64,000 nucleotides of DNA. It comes from Allantophomopsis cytisporea (lineage: Eukaryota > Ascomycota > Leotiomycetes > Phacidiales > Phacidiaceae). Numbering within the stretch: position 1 is the stretch's first letter; each line of letters begins with the position of its first letter. The DNA lies in contig CP103029.1 of the NCBI GenBank assembly GCA_024752435.1, positions 1,302,001-1,366,000 on the forward strand, in the 5' to 3' direction. The notes beneath the pieces are model-generated. The model was not told the origin of the DNA. It saw only the letters and a program-made list of their open reading frames with translations, and ran no database searches. A program made the translations under genes and the position numbers. Below are positions 1 through 12,315 of this stretch, in pieces.

Positions 1-1017
1 GACGATGGAGAAAGCGACTGTTTGTAATGTATGACGAGGGAGAGGGGAGGGGGGTTTTTTTTTCAAGTGATAAATCTATGAATGGTAGAATTCATCAGTA
101 TTGTGTGTATGAAGTAAGTTTCAATATGTTTATGAGGGCGTGTTGATGTGGTGGATGTATTGACTTTCTCTCGCGTGTTGGGAGGCTCGCTGGAAAGCTC
201 GAGGTTGTCCGACCAGGCAACAGAAGAGGGCAATGTATTGACGAACCTTCAATTGCAGTGCTGGCGCATGAGATGTATAATTACGATTTGTTGGATGAGG
301 TGAATGCAATACGAATAAACGATTGTGTATGTCCGAATCGAAGAAGGACGCCCGCGGCCTGTAGTAATGGAAAGAATCTCGTTCGTTTCAAGGTCGGGCA
401 GATAGAAGAGAGATCACTTTTACCGCAACTCTCAACGTTCCCGATATGAAGAAGGCGAATGGTGAGAGGATTTTTGGAGGAAATGAGGGAAGTTTTAGGT
501 GTTAACTTCGCGAGATAGGACTTCGGCAATAATAGGTAGTGGTAGTTTGGCTGAATTGGCGGAGTAGCGGGCGGGGAGATGATGTGGTGTGAGTGAGGAC
601 TTAGGGGTGGTTCTTCTCTCTCTCTCTCTCTCTTTTTCTTTTTCGGCGTTCCTCTCTTTCTCTTTCAGTCTTGCCTTGTTTTTCTTCTTTATTTGGTTCG
701 TGTTTGAGTGAGAAAATGGGAGAGATTTGATGTGAGGGCGATTGAGGCGAGGAGGGGAATGCAGAAAGAAGCAAAGGGGTTATTAGCAGGGTTGAAATTG
801 AATATTGTATATCCTTCCTTCTTTTTCTTTTTTTCTTCTTATTTTGCCCCGTGATTTTTTTCCTTTCCTTTTTTCTTATTTTATCTTTTGATTTATTTTT
901 CTTCGTCCTTTCTTAGGGAAGAATAGGAAGCAAAAAAGGCAGTGGAGAAAACGGGAAGGATTATGAGAGGGTGATTGAGGTGTGCTCCAAGGAGGAGGTG
1001 GAGGGTGGAGGTGGAGA

Positions 1018-1053
1018 GGAGGAGGAGGAGGAGGAGGAGGAGGAGGAGGAGGA
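1018..1053. repeat. (GGA)n trinucleotide microsatellite
   Basis: An uninterrupted GGA/TCC run of about 12 units, continuing a looser purine-rich segment from about 990. It creates artificial poly-Gly and poly-Pro frames that should not be read as genes. Confidence 0.9.
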
Positions 1054-1161
1054 GATAGAGAGGACCAGGACGAAAAGTGGATATCAGTAAGAGTAACAAT
1101 AGCCAGCGGCAGCAACAGCACAATTGACGATATATGTCTGTGTGTTTACGTATGTATATGC

Positions 1162-1179
1162 GTGTGTGTGTGTGTGTGT
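1162..1179. repeat. (GT)n dinucleotide microsatellite
   Basis: Nine GT units in a row, flanked by TATGTATATG-like sequence. Non-coding. Confidence 0.85.
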
Positions 1180-1549
1180 ATATAAGTATATGTGTGTATG
1201 AATGGTACGGTAATAAGCTGCTGGTAAGTAAGGTAAAGTAAGGTAAGGTCAGATCAGGTCAGGTCAGTTGAATTGGAGAGGTTAGTTAGTCGGTAGGTAG
1301 AGCGAGTATGTATTAGTTTATTTCGTATGAGTAAAATAGATTTCTATGGGCTCGTATGTAGGTATGTATGTATTGTGTTGACTCTTGTGTGTGCAGACAT
1401 GCGCAGGTGTGTGTGTGTATATGTGTAAGTGTAAGGTTGTAAGTGTGTGCGCGCGCGTTCCAGTGTACGGAATATCCGTTTCTGTTCTTGGCCACTCACT
1501 GTCTATCAGTCTGTCTCGACTTTTGTCTGAAGGTGAAGATGCTTAGATG

Positions 1550-1675
1550 TTTCTTCTTCTTCTTCTTCTTCTTCATCGTCATCTTCTTCTTCTCCTTCTT
1601 CTCCTTCTTCTCCTTCTTCTTCTTCTTCTTCTTCTCCGCCACCTCCTCTTCCTCCTCCTCCCCCCCCTCCTCCTC
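1550..1675. repeat. Polypyrimidine TTC/CTC microsatellite tract
   Basis: About 125 bp almost entirely of TTC, CTC and C runs, with a short ATCGTCATC interruption. The opposite strand is a matching polypurine strand that opens a spurious Lys/Glu-rich frame. Such mirror-like homopurine tracts can form triplex structures; that is general knowledge, not something shown here. Confidence 0.9.
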
Positions 1676-2123
1676 GTACTTCGTAATCATCTGTCGGCTT
1701 CTATCTGTTACTCTTTCTAGTGCACTATCAAGTATTTGGAGTAGTATTGTATCAACAGGCATGAATAAGGATGCTCTCTGATGACACCAAATGGCCCAGA
1801 ACCCATACATAGTGTCGTATGTGAGTTGAGATGGAGAATACTCCGTGTTCCTAATCGGAGAAGGGTTAGCTTGAATCTACTACCATCCTTAACCCCTGTT
1901 GGGGCTGCTAAACTACCTATGGTATGTATCTATCTCCATCTAGCTGATGGTGGGCTCCGTTGAGATCGTGGGCGCAATGTAATTCGCTCATAGAATAAAG
2001 CACAGGTCTGATTGAGGGAATACACCCTCCATGAACAGCTCACTTCTACCTCTCTTGGGTTGCCCTCTCTTATGCCTTTTCCCCTCTGAGCGCTGATAAA
2101 ACTAGTCTTGCATTGGCAATGGA

Positions 2124-2180
2124 TGAGTGCGAGTGTGAGTGTGAGTGTGAGTGCCAGTATCAGTGTCAGTGACTGAGTGA
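2124..2180. repeat. Degenerate (GAGTGT)n / (CAGTGT)n array
   Basis: About 57 bp of imperfect six-base units, first GAGTGT then CAGTGT/CAGTGA variants. A simple-sequence tract with no coding value. Confidence 0.75.
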
Positions 2181-5100
2181 ATGGGAAAATAGTAGCAGCA
2201 AGCATACGTAGCAGGGTGTGACTGTGCGTAGATCAAAGTAGAAGACAATATAAATACCAACCATACCATACATACCATGCCATACCTCCGCACCAGCATG
2301 ATGGCATGAATGCGAGAGGCCAATGTAGATAGATGTAAATGAATCGATTTATTTACGTTTATTCACTTTATTGTTCATGCTCGACCGGGACCCATATTTG
2401 CCATATTCGGATATCGCTGGCATGAACCTCCATATATGCATCCGTCTTTGTAAAGCGATTCATATATGTACGTACAATCAAAACACATACCATACCACAC
2501 AAGCATATCGAATAATATCCAATCCCTTTGCGCCGTACAGTAAATATGTATGTATGTATGTCCATAGAAGTACTTCATAATCCATTCTCGGAGTATATCC
2601 TAACCATGCTTATTCCGCACTATACACGCATGCTACTCCATAATAAAGTGCGTGTAAACGAAGAGAAAGTCCATAGTCTACAAGCTAAGGGACGACGATA
2701 GTTGTGACACGACTTCCGTGCTCCATACTCATCTCCTTCATTTCTCCCTTATTTCTCATTCAAATTTCACTTATCCATCAAATTATCCCATTTATTTCAA
2801 AATTCGTGCCAATGGATCCTCTTCCATCTTTTTCAGGGTCACTGCTAGCATCAAGCCATCTCCTCGAGTAATTATAGACCAAAGACAAGAAATGCCTGAG
2901 AGCCCGAATTTGCAGAGACAGACAATGGCGAATTCCTGCTTAGTCTATAAATGAAGCTAGGGTCCCCCCATGACAGTAACCATGAATAGAATGCCTTCCC
3001 GACTGCCGTTGTCTCTTCATAACTTCGGTTATCATCAAGAGGAGGGGAAAATTTGGAATGGGTCAGTCAAATCAACACATATCGATACAATAACAACAAC
3101 AATAACTCTCATCCTAGAGTAGCCTTACCACTATTATCAGGTTTTTCTTATTACAATGAAATCATTCCACATAGGAAAACGTCTTTATGTTCCTCGTATT
3201 TCTGGAAGGGATGAACAAACGGAGTGCTTACACATATATGGATATATATATATATACATATGTATGTACATTGACATACTCTTGTAAAGAGTCATCCCAA
3301 GAGAATGAACATGCACAGTATCACAACAGAACCCCTTCTTGAAATTTTCATCATACAGTATGCACTCCAGAGGGACTCTATGCAGGCGAGTGGAACGTCT
3401 CTCCCAGCAACCCAATTCCTTTACTAACTCCTCCATTCTTCACCGACCCTTACCCTCCGTTGCCGCATAATTCACTCTATGCATTGCACACTGACGCACA
3501 CTTACTCCCTACTCCGCACTCTCTCTCTACTCTAATCTTCCTTTCTGCATCACTGCTCATCAATTATATCAAGCAACCTTGCCTTGCTCACAGGGATAGC
3601 ATACTAGTCAGCAGGAGGAGCAGCAAAATGTTTGGATACCACGGGTGCTTGGGACACTTATGTACTTTACTATTCCGTTACGTTACTGCACAGACATACA
3701 TATACAGACACGCATACTTGTACATAGTATGTATATATGTATGTATTATGTATGTACATACAATCTAACATGTACGCACTTAGAAAATCCAGCCATTTTC
3801 GGTGCTTTTCCATACCATCATCCTTCAAATACCACTATTACCAAAAAAATAAATAAAGCTTGCTGCTGTGAGGCTTGAGGGGGGAATCCTCCGCTTGGCC
3901 GCGCACACCAACCTTCAATCAAAAGAGATACTTTTTATTGACCTACCAAACATTTGCGACATCTGGATTTATGAAACACCCAGAAATGCGAGACGCGTGT
4001 AAAAATCCGCATATCAAGCAGATTGTCCATAGACTTGAACACCCCATCACCTAATCTCAGATATCGTCCCCACAGATCCAGACTTCTTTCGTCCACCACC
4101 TCCACAACTATCTGCAATGCTCGAAAGATTTTTTTCTTCTGTCTTTCTTTCTTTGTCTGTTTCTTCTCTTCAACTTGGCGTTCATAACTACGCTGCTAAC
4201 TGAACAACATGCATCTTCATCGAACTCGGAGAGTGGTAGAAGATATGTCCGAGGTTGCGCATTATTGATCGGTCCTGAATACTGCCAATACTATGCCATG
4301 TCATGCATATAAAGATATATCCATCCACATTATGATCATTAGCAGCAAGCAGAGCAAAGACGCCAAGCTCTCACTGCCCCTCTTGGTAAGCCTTTACTTG
4401 TACAATGCTTGCAAAACAAAAAAGGTGGCACATGGGGGTCGTTTGAGTAGGATACTTTTACAGAATGTTGGGATGGACTCCATCCGCGTGCATACATACC
4501 AGCCGTAACGAAGTAAGAGCCTACACTACCGTACCAGCTTGCCAGATAGCCTCAAAATATGCTACGGAGCGCTAGATGCGCCTGGGTTTGAGGCGGCCTT
4601 TAGCCATAGTCTATCGGTGAAGGTCATCGCAATAGCTGGCTACACTGGCTCGAGCTGGACTGAGTTGCATTGATTCACGCCACTGCGGGAATCCTAGCAT
4701 CTGGCTCATTCTACTAGTCCTTCGTACTGTTGCTAGCATGGGATGCAGAGCACGAAATGCATAGTCGCCGTCGCCCTCGAGGGTTTCGAAGTCCCGTTCG
4801 GACTTCCATTGAGAAGGTGATATCCTTCCCGCATAGGATTGATCAGGCATCGTAAACAGGACCATTTGGCGTGGTATACACGTACTACTCAACGAGAAGG
4901 ATTGGCGGACTGAGCAAGTGTTAAACAGTGTAGACTGGACAATTTTTTTTACTTCTCAACTGCATGGCTTGCCCTGCTTGATTTTTGATTGAATATGGGG
5001 CTGTTATGACTGTGATGGTAACTCTACCTCGTATACAGTAGTATTGAGGAAGATCGTATCGTGAAAGAGAGGTCCATAGGAAAACGAGCAAGGGCCATTC

Positions 5101-5691
5101 TTGCTGGGAGGTTGGCATATGCGCTGGTACATACATGAGATGGCACGACGGGGGAAGAAATAGAAGAGAGATAAGGTGGAAAGGACTAGTCGAGCATGGT
5201 CTATGCTATCCATCCAAGAATGCGAGATCTACTTGTACTACCCAGGACCCTTTGACATATTTTGAAAGAAGAGTTCCAAGGGTTCCCCGAAGGATCTCAT
5301 GCATAATAGAAGGCAAAAAGACTTCGTTGCATCATCTTGCTTTCGTCGGAGTCGTGGCTGTCGAGTAATAATAAAGAAATCTCCCCTCACTTTGCCCAAC
5401 CAACCCATTTTACGACGTCGAACTTTCAAGTAATCAAAAAAGCAAAACTGTCGTCGCACGAAGTAGCCGCAAACATACCAGGATGCCCTTGATAATTGTG
5501 ACAGCTATGTATTTCTAGCACTTCTACACTAGAAAGGCATGTTGGCTGGCGTACGGATGGAGGCGGTGTCAAAAGTCCTAGGGGTCACAGGTCGCGACGT
5601 CTAAACTAAATGACACTTCGTGTCAAGAAGAAAGAGAGGTGAACTCGGTGCTACTCTACAAAATGAGGTGGTCGTGGTCATGTTCGTGGTG

Positions 5692-5725
5692 GTGGACGTG
5701 GACGTGGACGTGGACATGGACGTGG
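5692..5725. repeat. (TGGACG)n hexanucleotide repeat
   Basis: About five hexamer units with one A-for-G variant. In one frame it encodes an alternating Trp-Thr stretch, which makes that frame an artefact rather than a gene. Confidence 0.8.
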
Positions 5726-8299
5726 TGCTTCAAGATGACTGACAACGAGGTCGGTCCCCACTCCAAGCGCCGCATGTGTGTGTACATGACGGAACATGTC
5801 GTGTCCCATGGGCAAGATGGCGAGGTAAAGATAAAGGCAAAGGGAATGGGAAAGGAAAAGAGAAGTGGAAAGGCCAGAGGGAGATCAGCTGGTGGATGAC
5901 TGCATGCAAGTCACCATACCTTACTATGCATGTCGGCGCCGCTGAGGCCAGACCCCGAGCCGGCAAGCAGTGAGAGGAGACAGAGCGAGTGAGGGAAAAG
6001 TCGTACAGGATGAAAACAATCTCAGTGTTACCTCAGAATCTTAAGCCACCGGGCGCACGATCTTCAATGAGCACATACCTCCGCATTTTCATACCGGTAT
6101 GGACTTCAAGGGCTAGGCAAATGGGAATGATCCTCTCAGCCTCATTGATTTCCGCACGTTCTCATTAATCTTAAGGCGTTAATTTACACCAGCCGCTTCT
6201 TGTTCTGTGCCAGCTGTTCATAACTCATGTTTGGCGTATATGTATTATCGATCGACATAATTTCATGGAGGAATTCTGGAGGCGCTCTAACGTAAAACAA
6301 TATACAAGAGAAGTGTGAGTGTTGTTTCATGGTCAACACGCCCTTTTGACTTGGTCTTGATCCTTTTACATACTCACCAATTGTCCTCCAGTACGACCTA
6401 CATCCAAGCATCCTCGACCATCAGACCCTTACTTTATCTTACGATGCCTGCTTGCTTGCTTGACTGCCCGATTAAAGATAGACTACTTGAGTAGGTTCAT
6501 GAGGCTAATTCAGATAGCTTGCTTTTCTCATGAGAGTTCATGGAAAGTCTGTGCCGTATGACCGGGATTTTAGGTAGTCGGGTTGACGTTATCGGTGATG
6601 GCGTGAAGGTCCCTTGGTTGTTCCAATAGAGGTAATACACTACATACATCTTGACGTACGAAGTAGGTAGGTCTCTCTGTATTCTACACCGACTCAACAT
6701 ATCGAAGACTTGTACCATAGGTAGATAGTCTGGACCTTACAAAAAAGTCAACAAGCGAGGGGGACGGAAAAAGAGAGAGAAAGAGAAAAGAAATGTCATA
6801 GAATGGAAACGGGAATGGAAATGAAAGAAAAAGAAATCATGAGTCCATCCACATGATCTCTGATGAGTGCATGATGAGCTTCTATTGTATGGCTGTCTGC
6901 TCCGCCAGCATGCCTGCACTATCCAGCACAATCACCACCTCACTGGCGGAACAAAGCAAGGCGAGAAAGACTGGAATGATTACAGTCCCCGTAAATTACT
7001 CGCGGCAATCAACTTTGCGTAGCTTTGTTTGAGAAATTCCATGTCAAGATGCTCTGCGAATCACATATGACTATCGACATCGAACATACATAAAGTACAG
7101 CGTTGCCCCCTCCCACATCTCTCGCCATTCACGAATGATAACACAGCCTCGAGCCGCGACACGCACAGCATATCTCTAGTCTGCTTATCTAGCCCTGCAT
7201 TCCCCGGGGGATCAGCGCCCATCATTGGCAATACGAGCTTGTCTGCCCACGACAAAATGCTTCTCGTGGGTTGAACGAACGATCCTGAAGCCGAAAGATG
7301 AGCATGACGAGGGCGAAGTGTCAATGACGGGCAGAGCAAAAGAAAACACTCTCTCGAAATGAAGAACCCTTGCTTTCTTCATGTCTTCTTATCCCTCCAA
7401 TGTGAAGATGATAGGTCAATCCAGTGTGCCGCGCAAGCCCCAGCTATCAAAATACTACGCTCATGGATAAAACCCCCTGGAAAGCCTGGGGATTTCTCGC
7501 TGGACTGCTGATGTTACTGCTTTCGTTGGAAGGCCCGTTTAACAAGTGGTTGAAATAATTAAGCACAAGGCCCTTCCCTACCTTATTAACATGAAGGGTT
7601 TGTCCGTTACTCCACTATGACGATGATGATAAGCCCCGGACGGACGCTTTTTATGTGTGGTTGGGCGGGATAGTCTTCGTGTCGATCCTCTGGCAGTTTG
7701 AAACGGCGAACTCGAAGGAATTGGGGTGATCTCGAAGGATTTCAGGTAGATACCCGGAGTAATGAGATTACTGTTTGCAATTCCACGCGCTCGCGGAATA
7801 TACACTGAGATTATGTACCTAAAAAGCTTGAGTGAATATTCGAATGTACTCAGCACTTGTACGATCATAGCTTGAAGTATCACGGAACTATTCTGTTACT
7901 AATCCGTTGCTCGTGTTGTTGTTTGCTCCACCGCGTAAGTGACAGTGAGTGACATTCTACGCAGTACAGCATCCAATGGAGATAAGGTGGTGGCACATGC
8001 TTATCTCAAGGTCACATGTGAACAAAACACGAAAAACAAGCATGTGAGAGACAACATGTGTACATACTACTCCAAGGAGTAGCAAGAGTACACGAGTGAG
8101 ATACTTTTATCATGGTGTAGACTTACTTTATTCGATCCTTGTTCATAAGTAGCGTAGGTATTCAACATCAAAGTATCATGAAATTTGGATCCCGCTCAGC
8201 CTTGTCACCTGAGGCGATAGACTAAATTATTCGCGTCAGCCTCGCCGACGCCCATCACAGCAAACAAAACGCCATTGTTCACCACAAACAATTGACACA

Positions 8300-9417
8300 A
8301 TGGCACCATTAATAGCGGATCCCGAAGTTGACAATGACGAGGACTACGCGTCGTCCGAGGACTCGGACTTCGCACCCGACCAAATAGCGCAGGACGGCAG
8401 TGCCGAGTCATCGGATTCCGACTCGGAAGCAGAAAACGCGCCGGACGGCAAGAAGACAAAGGCAAAGGGCAAATCTGGCAAACGGAAGCGCAGTACTGAT
8501 GGCGAGGTCGAGGATCTGGGCTTCGAGAATTCTGGTGATGAGGGTGTTATCAGAAAGGGCCTGAAGAGGAAACATAAGCGCGGCGGGGAGGATGATGAGG
8601 GTGGTGAGGGAGGTCTCATTAAGACCAGACGGCAGAGAGCGGAGGAGTGAGTATTCACACGGTTGTTTCTAGATGCAGTTACAAAATCCTGGGCGTTTCC
8701 AAGCTGATTATAGTGAACAGACAGGTTGAAAGGGGCCCTTTGGCTACGACCGCCGCTGCAACTGTCGATGTCGATGCTTTATGGGCCAAAATGATTAGCG
8801 GCAAATTTGAGGATTCAAAACCGAGCGAGGTGACGAGTGCGAAGGAAGGGGATTCACAGACGCACTCTAATGGCCCAGCACAGTCCTCTGGAGATGGCAA
8901 CGTAGTTCCCGATAGCGTCAATGCGGCATCGGATGAGATGGTCACAATAAAACGAACATATAACTTTGCCGGCAAGGTACATACGGAGGAAAAGACAGTG
9001 CCTAGGGACTCGGCCGAAGCGCGTCTTTATTTCGACTCGCATCCGGAGACTGCAAATGTCAAAGAGACACCGTCAGCTGCCCAGCGGCCTAAGAGACCTC
9101 CAAGGAAATTGAAAAAGTCAATGTTCGAGCCGCCAATGGAGCCACTGCCACCACGGACAGATTTGCATTTTGGACTTACCGCGCGACGAATGGCTAGTGT
9201 AAAAGCTGAGATGGAAGCTGGGGAGAATGCTAAAAAGTTAAATACTGTTGAGAAGAGCAAGATGGATTGGGCAGGCTTCGTGGATAAGGAGGGTATTAGG
9301 GATGAGCTCGTTACGGCAGGCAAGGCGAAGGAGGGATATCTTGGTAGACAGGACTTCTTGGCTAGGGTGGATGAGAAGAGGGAAGAAGAGGCGAGAAGGG
9401 GGCGTCTTGCGAAGTAA
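8300..9417 (+). CDS. SWC5: SWR1-complex subunit Swc5 (BCNT/CFDP1 family)
   Basis: Two exons, 8300-8646 and 8721-9417, joined across a 74-bp intron (GTGAGT donor, AACAG acceptor). The frame closes exactly and gives about 347 residues. The N-terminal third is acidic and Ser/Asp-rich with a Lys/Arg patch, as expected for a histone-handling protein. The C-terminal ~80 residues carry the BCNT-C domain, including a WAGFVDKEGIRDEL-like core near residue 299 followed by GYLGRQDFL. Known role of the family: Swc5 binds H2A-H2B and stimulates Swr1-driven exchange of H2A for H2A.Z in the nucleus. The ATG is the first in frame and sits in a good context (cacaATGGC). The gene converges with the GST gene, whose end lies 151 bp away. 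Product call is firm; function is by homology. Confidence 0.93.
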
Positions 9418-9568
9418 TAGCGTGCGACTGAGATGGGATGGAGTGTACGAGTATGAAGATATGTATTATTACCATGTGCAACATTACCATGTATACAGCA
9501 CTAAAGATCACGAATTAATGAAGATATCCTCAAAGAGGGAAGATTGATATTTCTAGCACACATATTAT

Positions 9569-10686
9569 CTACAACTTTGCCTTTCCTTCCTTCGGCACAA
9601 TCTCGATATCATAAAACGGAACCCCTAAAAACTGCCACATATAATGGAATCTATCACTCCCAAAGAAAGGCTGTTCCTCGCCCTTCTCATTCCTCACCCA
9701 TGACCACGGCGCCCCAAACGCCCCATATCCAAGAGCCTTCTGCGTGTTTGCATTCAGCATCTCCTTGAACTTCGGGTCCTTCGCCGCCGCCACGATATCC
9801 GCGACCTGTGCGTCTGTGAAAAGCCGCTCCTCACCCTCAGCCGCGACGTACGACGTCGTCGCCGTCTGTGGCACGTCAAGGATGGATTTTGGGATCGCGG
9901 AAAGCACGTCAGCGAGAACGCGGGGGTCTGAGACGTCGGCGTGTGGTGCGGTCCACATCGCGGGCCAGAGAGAGAGGAAGGCGGCTTCAAAGATGGGCGC
10001 TGAGTAGTTGGTTTTGATGTAGCACATTGTGCGTTGCGGCTGCGTTGGTTAGTCTGTTATCAATGAGGAATAAGGGGGAGTGAAAGGGTACCGTTAGGGA
10101 GAGGATGGGAAAGAAGGGCGGCGCGGAGAGGCTGGGCACGCCGTGGTATTTCCGTGCGCGCTCGCTATCGAAGGAGCCATATTTTGCTTTCGCGGGGAGC
10201 GTCCAGGGTGGCTTGTTACCTGTATGTGTTAGAGATCAGGAGGAGTGAGGTTGGAGTCACTTACCACTGCCGACATTGACGCCACCTAGAAAGATTGGAT
10301 GAAATCTAGAAATGTCAGGGATTTCATGTCTTTTTCGTTCTTTTACACCTAAGGTGATGTTGGGAGGAAGGGTTGTTGATCATCCTCCCGGATCTTGAAA
10401 CTCAAAGGAGGAGCTGGCTTGATACAAGATCCTACAATTTGAGCATTGGATGGAGAGGCTGTGAAGAACATGTAGAATCTATGGTAACTAAGAATAGCTG
10501 CAAATTGCTCATATACTTACTCTACATCTATCCCATATGAAGCCAGTAAAGCCCTGTTCTTGAGCAGGTATAGGATTGCTAGATAGCTATATGGTGAGAC
10601 TGGCGAATGTCAGTAAACAAAACAGCTATTTGTTATCAGAATGACAACAAACCGCAGTCTAAATATGTATCGATATGACCCCTCAT
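9569..10686 (-). CDS. Glutathione S-transferase kappa / DsbA-like thioredoxin-fold protein
   Basis: Five exons on the minus strand: 10686-10653, 10599-10521, 10305-10265, 10219-10092 and 10039-9569. All joins keep frame and give 250 residues, the usual size for the family. Family signatures are visible: VSPYSYLA near residue 12-19, with the catalytic Ser of kappa GSTs in SPYS; LGGVNVGSGNKPPW; LTPQR; YGAFGAPW with the cis-proline; and FFGSDRF near the end. Kappa GSTs conjugate or reduce substrates with glutathione in mitochondria or peroxisomes; related bacterial proteins are 2-hydroxychromene-2-carboxylate isomerases. Exon 1 is only 34 nt, and its GTTTGT donor is non-consensus, so the first 12 residues are the least certain. 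Intron 2 (215 bp) is long for this window. The gene diverges from the SDR gene 487 bp away, so the two may share a promoter. Confidence 0.88.
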
Positions 10687-11173
10687 GGTGATTCCTCTTC
10701 TTGCAATATGGGCAAGGATGCTGAGAAGTAGCGTGTGATGGCTTGCTCCAGCTTCGAAGAATTGAATTATTTATTTGATAGCAGATCAATCCTGGATTAA
10801 TTCGAAGCTGCATTCGGCATTGAAAAAGTGCCGTGAATGCGAAAGTCTCCCTAACAGTATGCTTCAAATGTAACAAATCAGAACTCGGATTCAACAGCCA
10901 GATTCTCTGCGCTGATTAGAGTATCGCGAGGAATGCTTTCAACTACACATTAGTCCGAGGAATGTATGTGGATGCCGAAAGTGAGGGTAAACGGACTGAT
11001 GTTAGCATAATCGCCGAGGTCGAATTGCTTGATCACTAAACCTCGGAACACACACTACATCATCATGTGACTGTATCCCATATTACTGATCATCGACGAG
11101 CAAAGTGAATAAAATGCCTACTTTGAAGCATCAATACAGTCTATACTCCCAGATCCCATACACTCGAGACATC
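10687..11173. promoter_or_regulatory. Divergent promoter between GST-kappa and SDR genes
   Basis: 487 bp separate the two start codons, and no coding frame of merit lies between them. Both genes encode oxidoreductase-type enzymes, so shared control is plausible. I saw no clear consensus TATA box or Yap1 site. An AATAAAATG-like A/T stretch about 65 bp before the SDR start is the nearest A/T-rich element. Confidence 0.5.
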
Positions 11174-12315
11174 ATGACTTCACATAAGCAGGTTGCCCTG
11201 GTGGTTGGAGCCTCAAGAGGTATTGGCAGGTAGGTAGATATGTACATTCATATCTATAAATCCAGAAGTTAATGGTTTTTTACAGACAAATTGCAATTGA
11301 TTTAGCCAAAAATGGTTACAGAGGTACTTTGAGCTGCCGTAGAATGGGGTGATTGTATTATGCTGATATCAGGTAGTCGTCGTCGCTGCGAAGTCAACCA
11401 GTGACGCTTCTGCAGCCAGGGCATTTCCACCAGACCCAAATTCTCAGCAGTCAACAATAAGCACAGTGGAGCGGGAGATCAAAGAAAATGGTGGGGAGGC
11501 CATTGCCATAGCTGTTGATGTGCGAGATTTCGAGAGTGTTCAAAGACTTGTTAATCAGGCTGTCAAGGTCATATCCCATCTTCGTGCTTATGAAGTCCTT
11601 ATTAACGCAAAGTAGATCTGGGGCCGTCTCGATGTATTGGTGTACAACTCCGGTGCTATATGGTGGTCATCTGTTGACAAAACACCTATGAAAAGGTTTC
11701 AGCTCATGCAGCGAGTCAATCCTGAAGGTCTTTATGGCACCGTTCAAGCCGCACTGCCTCATTTCGAGAAAAATGAATGGAAAGGCCGCATTATTGTTGT
11801 CAGTCCACCGATCTACTCTAGATTCTTCAGAGGGAAGACTGCCTATGCTATGGGGAAGGTGGGTATGAGTGTGCTCACCAAAGGTCTTGCAATGGATTTT
11901 GAGAGACAGGGAAAAAAGGACATGGCAATCACTAGTATCTGGCCAGCTGCGGTATGTTGAACATTTTCATCAAGAATTAAGCTAATGTTAGTAGTCAATC
12001 CAATCCGCTGCCACAGAAACGATGAAGAATGACGACCCAAATCATGCACAGGATCTGAGAAAGCCAACTATTTTTTCTGATGCCATCTTGGCTATGCTTC
12101 GAGCTCCAACTTCCATTGTCAACGGTCTCATTGATCTAGATGAGGACTTTCTTCACCATCATGCTGGAATTACGGATTTTTCAAAATACGCGTTAGTCGA
12201 AGGTAGTGTTCCCCGGAGGATAATGCCTGCTAATTTGCCAGACCTGAGGGTCGATGAGCAAGATGATGAGGGAAAGAGAGTTGATAGTGTTCAGCTGAGA
12301 GCTTCAAAGTTGTAA
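11174..12315 (+). CDS. Short-chain dehydrogenase/reductase, HSDL2-like
   Basis: Five exons: 11174-11229, 11286-11323, 11377-11567, 11616-11951 and 11995-12315. Spliced length is 942 nt (313 residues), and every junction keeps frame. The Rossmann cofactor motif is VVGASRGIGR near residue 10-19 (Gly where many SDRs have Thr). Next come VDVRD, the NSGA core motif, a Ser-containing VVSPPIYS segment, and the catalytic YAMGK (Tyr-x3-Lys). The overall pattern, including MQRVNPEGLYGT and SPP, matches the N-terminal SDR domain of hydroxysteroid dehydrogenase-like protein 2 and similar fungal enzymes; the sterol-carrier domain of animal HSDL2 is absent. It should be an NAD(P)-dependent oxidoreductase; the substrate cannot be told. 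Intron 3 has a weak GTCATA donor, and intron 2 uses the second of two nearby AGs, so those edges carry small uncertainty. Confidence 0.88.

Larger units (their letters stand above)
1..1300. other. Intergenic region, microsatellite-rich left flank
   Basis: I see no supportable gene. The longest ATG-initiated frames are under 85 codons and match no family I know. The stretch holds a (TC)n run near 615-632, pyrimidine-rich segments (600-900), a (GGA)n tract at 1018-1053, a (GT)n run at 1162-1179 and a degenerate GGTAA/GGTCA pentamer array at about 1223-1267. This composition resembles the promoter or 5' leader DNA of fungal regulatory genes, so a gene may lie beyond the left edge. That is inference. 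Confidence 0.6.
1676..8299. other. Intergenic region without supportable genes
   Basis: I looked on both strands for spliced or single-exon genes and found none. All frames are short (about 100 codons or less), lack recognisable domains and often depend on simple repeats. Contents include a GAGTGT-type array (about 2124-2180), (TATG)n/(TA)n runs near 2549-2562 and 3240-3270, a (TGGACG)n array (about 5692-5725) and purine-rich DNA near 5820-5880. The last few hundred bases form the promoter and 5' leader of SWC5. Confidence 0.55.

Noticed and set aside
1496..1810. Lys/Glu-rich minus-strand frame
   Set aside because: Produced by the TTC/CTC polypyrimidine tract.
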